Assembly (NCBI GenBank): GCA_902516345.1 | Contig: CABXYJ010000008.1 | Span: forward strand, 1-35,199 | Source: an uncultured Pelagibacteraceae bacterium | Lineage (GTDB): Bacteria; Pseudomonadota; Alphaproteobacteria; Pelagibacterales; Pelagibacteraceae | Direction of reading: 5' to 3' | DNA: 35,199 bases | In this document: positions 32,442-35,199 of the stretch, piece after piece | How the letters are laid out: each line of letters starts with the position of its first letter | Position numbering within the stretch: the first letter of the stretch is position 1 | The notes under the pieces: model-generated | Databases searched by the model: none | Told to the model about the DNA's origin: nothing | Seen by the model: the letters and a program-made list of their open reading frames with translations, nothing else | Position numbers and translations under genes: made by a program

Positions 32442-32904
32442 GAAATATTTTGTACACATAATAATAGTATTTTTTTTTATAACAAGTTGCACTTTAGATA
32501 GGGTTGTTAAAAAACATGGTGTAAGAAACCTTGAAAAAAAACAAGAGAAACTATTGATTTTTGAAACAAATAAAAATGATATTCAGGAAATATTGGGACC
32601 ACCCTCTAGTAGAAGTGTTTTCGATAATGATTTGTGGATATACATTGAGAGAGAAATTACTAATGATAAATTATTAAAACTCGGTGGTGAAAAGCTAATT
32701 GTAAATAATGTCCTTTTTCTAGAAATTGATGACAAAGGATTACTAATTAAAAAGAATTTTTATGATATCAATGAGATGAATGAGGCAAAACTTAGCAAAC
32801 TTAGTACAGAAGCAAAATATAGTAAAAGATCCTTTATTTATGATTTTTTATCTAGTATGAGACAAAAAATAAATGATCCTTTGGGCAAAAGAAAAAAGCC
32901 ATAA
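32440..32904 (+). CDS. bamE: outer-membrane assembly lipoprotein BamE (SmpA/OmlA)
   Basis: A 154-residue lipoprotein. A signal peptide ends in the lipobox ITSC with Cys17. The mature part holds the SmpA/OmlA fold: ETNKNDIQEILGPPSSRSVF, then DLWIYIEREI and VLFLEIDDKGLL. BamE helps the Bam complex insert beta-barrel proteins into the outer membrane. The signal sequence fixes the start at 32440, so the start codon interlocks with that of the divergent chaperone gene. No Shine-Dalgarno is visible. Confidence 0.88.
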   Translation: MKYFVHIIIVFFFITSCTLDRVVKKHGVRNLEKKQEKLLIFETNKNDIQEILGPPSSRSVFDNDLWIYIEREITNDKLLKLGGEKLIVNNVLFLEIDDKGLLIKKNFYDINEMNEAKLSKLSTEAKYSKRSFIYDFLSSMRQKINDPLGKRKKP

Positions 32905-32915
32905 ATAAAATTAGT

Positions 32916-35021
32916 TTAACCTGCAATTACAGCTAAAAGTAAAAGTGCAACTATATTTGTAATTTTTATCATCGGGTTAACAGCTGGTCCAGCAGTATCT
33001 TTATAAGGATCACCAACAGTATCACCAGTAACTGCTGCCTTATGAGCTTCTGATCCCTTGCCACCATGATTCCCATCTTCAATGAATTTCTTTGCATTAT
33101 CCCAAGCTCCGCCACCTGCTGTCATTGAAACTGCAACGAATAGGCCTGTGATTATTACCCCTAACAACATAGCTCCTACAGAAGCTAAAGCTGCTACCTG
33201 ACCACCAATTGCAAAAATTATAAAATATAAAACGATGGGTGATAAAACTGGAAGTAGTGAGGGAATAATCATTTCTTTGATTGCTGCTACAGTTAATAAG
33301 TCAACTAATTTAGCATAGTCTGGTTTTTGTTTTCTCTTCATTATACCTGGGTATTTTTTAAATTGTCTTCTAACCTCAATTACAACGGCACCACCTGCCC
33401 TACCAACCGCTTGCATCCCCATAGATCCGAATAAATAAGGCAACATTCCACCAATTAAAAGACCTACAACTACATAAGGATTAGATAAATCAAAAGTTAC
33501 AACAATACCTTCTAATTTTGAACCAGCGATTTTAGAAAAATGTTTTATATCCTCAGTATATGCTGCAAACAAAACAAGGGCACCAAGGCCAGCTGAACCA
33601 ATAGCATAACCCTTGGTAACAGCTTTTGTAGTATTTCCCACTGCATCTAATGCATCAGTAGTTTTTCTAACATTGTTTGGTAATTTTGACATTTCAGCTA
33701 TACCACCTGCATTATCAGTTACTGGTCCATAGGCATCTAAAGCAACAACCATTCCTGCTAATGCCAACATTGTGGTTACAGCAATTGCAATCCCATAAAG
33801 CCCTGCAATATGATTAGTTAATAAAATTCCTGCAACAATAATTAATGCAGGTATCGCGGTAGCCTCTAAAGAAATTGCTAAACCTTGGATTACATTTGTA
33901 CCGTGTCCTGTAATAGATGAGCTGGCCACACTTCTTACTGGTCTATAATTGGTTCCAGTATAATATTCTGTCACCCATATTAATAGTCCTGTAATAATTA
34001 ATCCAATGATTCCACAGTAATATAAACTCAAACCTGAAAATGATTTATCATCTAGCTGATATTGATTTTCTAAACCTAAAACAAAATCAGTCACAGGATA
34101 AAGAATTACTAAAGATGAAATCGCAGAAACAACAAAACCTTTATATAAAGCATTCATTACATTTTTACTTTTTCCAAGTTTAACAAAAAATGTTCCTAAT
34201 ATTGAGGTCAAAATACATGCTCCACCGATTGTTAATGGATAGATCATCATAGTCATATCGCCTGGGAAAAAAATTGAGGATAAGACCATTGTGGCTACAA
34301 TCGTTACTGCATAAGTTTCAAACAAATCAGCGGCCATACCAGCACAATCTCCAACATTGTCCCCTACGTTATCAGCTATAACTGCTGGATTCCTTGGATC
34401 ATCTTCTGGAATACCTGCCTCAACTTTACCTACTAGATCTGCACCAACGTCAGCACCCTTAGTGAAAATTCCACCACCTAATCTAGCAAAAATTGATATT
34501 AATGATGCTCCAAAACCTAATGCAACTAAAGCATTAACAATTTCTCTTTCATCAATATTAAATTTCAATAATAAATAATAATATACAGCTATAGATAACA
34601 AAGCTAATCCTGCCACCAACATGCCAGTTACTGCCCCGGATTTAAAAGCTACTGATAAACCACTTGCCAAACCTTTTCTTGATGCCTCTGCAGTTCGAAC
34701 ATTAGCTTCAACCGAAACTAACATTCCAACATATCCAGCAATTCCTGATAAAGTAGCTCCAATTAAATAACCTAAACCGACAAGAGGACTAAAAGCAATA
34801 CTAACGATTACCAAAACTACAATACCAACAATTGCTATTGTTTTATATTGTCTAGCTAAATAAGCTTTGGCACCAATCTGTATTGCTGAAGCTATATCTT
34901 GCATTTTAGAATTTCCTGCACTTGAATTAAGAATATTTTTTCCAGTAAAATATCCATAAACAATTGATAAAAGTCCTGCTCCGATAGTATATAAAAGTAT
35001 TGTTTCTATTGATGAATTCAT
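32916..35021 (-). CDS. hppA: membrane-bound proton-translocating pyrophosphatase
   Basis: A 701-residue integral membrane enzyme with about 16 helices that pumps protons using pyrophosphate. The substrate site is intact ([56 protein letters not shown]). The [10 protein letters not shown] segment has Lys where potassium-dependent enzymes have Ala, so this is the potassium-independent H+-pumping type. It would conserve energy from biosynthetic pyrophosphate. The gene follows thiL after 73 bases and converges on bamE with an 11-base gap. Confidence 0.97.
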   Translation of the reverse strand: MNSSIETILLYTIGAGLLSIVYGYFTGKNILNSSAGNSKMQDIASAIQIGAKAYLARQYKTIAIVGIVVLVIVSIAFSPLVGLGYLIGATLSGIAGYVGMLVSVEANVRTAEASRKGLASGLSVAFKSGAVTGMLVAGLALLSIAVYYYLLLKFNIDEREIVNALVALGFGASLISIFARLGGGIFTKGADVGADLVGKVEAGIPEDDPRNPAVIADNVGDNVGDCAGMAADLFETYAVTIVATMVLSSIFFPGDMTMMIYPLTIGGACILTSILGTFFVKLGKSKNVMNALYKGFVVSAISSLVILYPVTDFVLGLENQYQLDDKSFSGLSLYYCGIIGLIITGLLIWVTEYYTGTNYRPVRSVASSSITGHGTNVIQGLAISLEATAIPALIIVAGILLTNHIAGLYGIAIAVTTMLALAGMVVALDAYGPVTDNAGGIAEMSKLPNNVRKTTDALDAVGNTTKAVTKGYAIGSAGLGALVLFAAYTEDIKHFSKIAGSKLEGIVVTFDLSNPYVVVGLLIGGMLPYLFGSMGMQAVGRAGGAVVIEVRRQFKKYPGIMKRKQKPDYAKLVDLLTVAAIKEMIIPSLLPVLSPIVLYFIIFAIGGQVAALASVGAMLLGVIITGLFVAVSMTAGGGAWDNAKKFIEDGNHGGKGSEAHKAAVTGDTVGDPYKDTAGPAVNPMIKITNIVALLLLAVIAG

Positions 35022-35094
35022 ATGTAAGTTAAATTAAGTAATTATTATTTAATTAAAAAACGGACAATACAAAAAAAGATATAAAAGGCAATAA

Positions 35095-35199
35095 TTAACT
35101 TTGAAATTTATGGGTATAACCTTTATCTTTGAGAACAATTTTTCTGCCTTTTTGATCAATTATGTGAGGTTTTTGTGTCTGCGAACAAATTTTACCTAT
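35095..35199 (-). CDS. thiL: thiamine-monophosphate kinase ThiL, C-terminal end only
   Basis: The last 34 codons of a gene that continues beyond the window, ending at TAA (35095-35097). The visible protein starts IGKICSQTQKPHIID and closes KIVLKDKGYTHKF, which matches the ThiL C-terminus (IG.. followed by a hydrophobic strand and a final GYxHF-like motif). ThiL phosphorylates thiamine monophosphate to the diphosphate. In Alphaproteobacteria thiL often lies just before hppA, in line with this order. Identification rests on a short stretch plus context. Confidence 0.65.
   Translation of the reverse strand: MGKICSQTQKPHIIDQKGRKIVLKDKGYTHKFQS

Overview
The window reads as a piece of a SAR11 (Pelagibacterales, streamlined marine Alphaproteobacteria) chromosome. 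It has very low GC, gene spacing of a few bases or ATGA overlaps, small proteins rich in Lys/Asn/Ile, and alphaproteobacterial gene neighbourhoods (metG-tatD-MBL hydrolase; bamE / cytochrome bc1 chaperone / rpmF-plsX-ihfA-merR; thiL-hppA). This assignment is inference from composition and gene order; no search was run.

Layout. 1-2975 (+): 3' part of metG, tatD, a metallo-beta-lactamase-fold hydrolase. 2970-5146 (-): periplasmic glutathione peroxidase, NhaA antiporter, zinc-ribbon membrane protein. 5240-7660 (+): tRNA-Pro(TGG), an NDUFS4-like complex I subunit, a shortened SbmA/BacA-like transporter, fructose-1,6-bisphosphatase GlpX, tRNA-Glu(TTC). 7667-18068: an accessory-looking, very AT-rich block of surface-glycan genes: GIY-YIG protein, a double-domain glycosyltransferase, a GDP-mannose 4,6-dehydratase-like enzyme, GT9 and GT4 transferases, a full set of catalytic domains for GDP-D-glycero-alpha-D-manno-heptose (guanylyltransferase-phosphatase fusion, GmhA, HddA), a GT-A transferase and a transaldolase on the other strand, and a tyrosine recombinase at the right edge. 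18148-19327: a small membrane protein, a GC-rich structured RNA candidate ending in a terminator, a one-domain DNA alkyltransferase, and a decayed ORF. 19328-25158 (-): one long run rplM-rpsI-argC-small lipoprotein-hom-AEC transporter-Frag1/DRAM-like protein-EamA transporter. 25228-28560 (+): metY, an alpha/beta hydrolase and a methyltransferase-like gene, divergent from rplM. 28561-35199: ctaA (broken by two homopolymer indels), chorismate mutase, the rpmG-merR-ihfA-plsX-rpmF-chaperone run, bamE, H+-pyrophosphatase and the 3' end of thiL.

How the genes work together. The heptose genes, the dehydratase and the transferases form a plausible route from sedoheptulose-7-phosphate to a (possibly 6-deoxy) heptose-containing glycan, and the neighbouring transaldolase acts on the same sugar-phosphate pool. 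hom and metY are two steps of methionine synthesis and lie on opposite sides of a symmetric divergent promoter region.

Most interesting points: the 18419-18600 RNA candidate; a perfect-consensus promoter whose start site is covered by a perfect 10-bp inverted repeat just upstream of the tyrosine recombinase; ctaA interrupted by two compensating homopolymer indels; the HddC-GmhB fusion lacking the phosphatase zinc ligands; a 57-residue lipoprotein gene between argC and hom; and the apparent absence of fabH from its usual place beside plsX.
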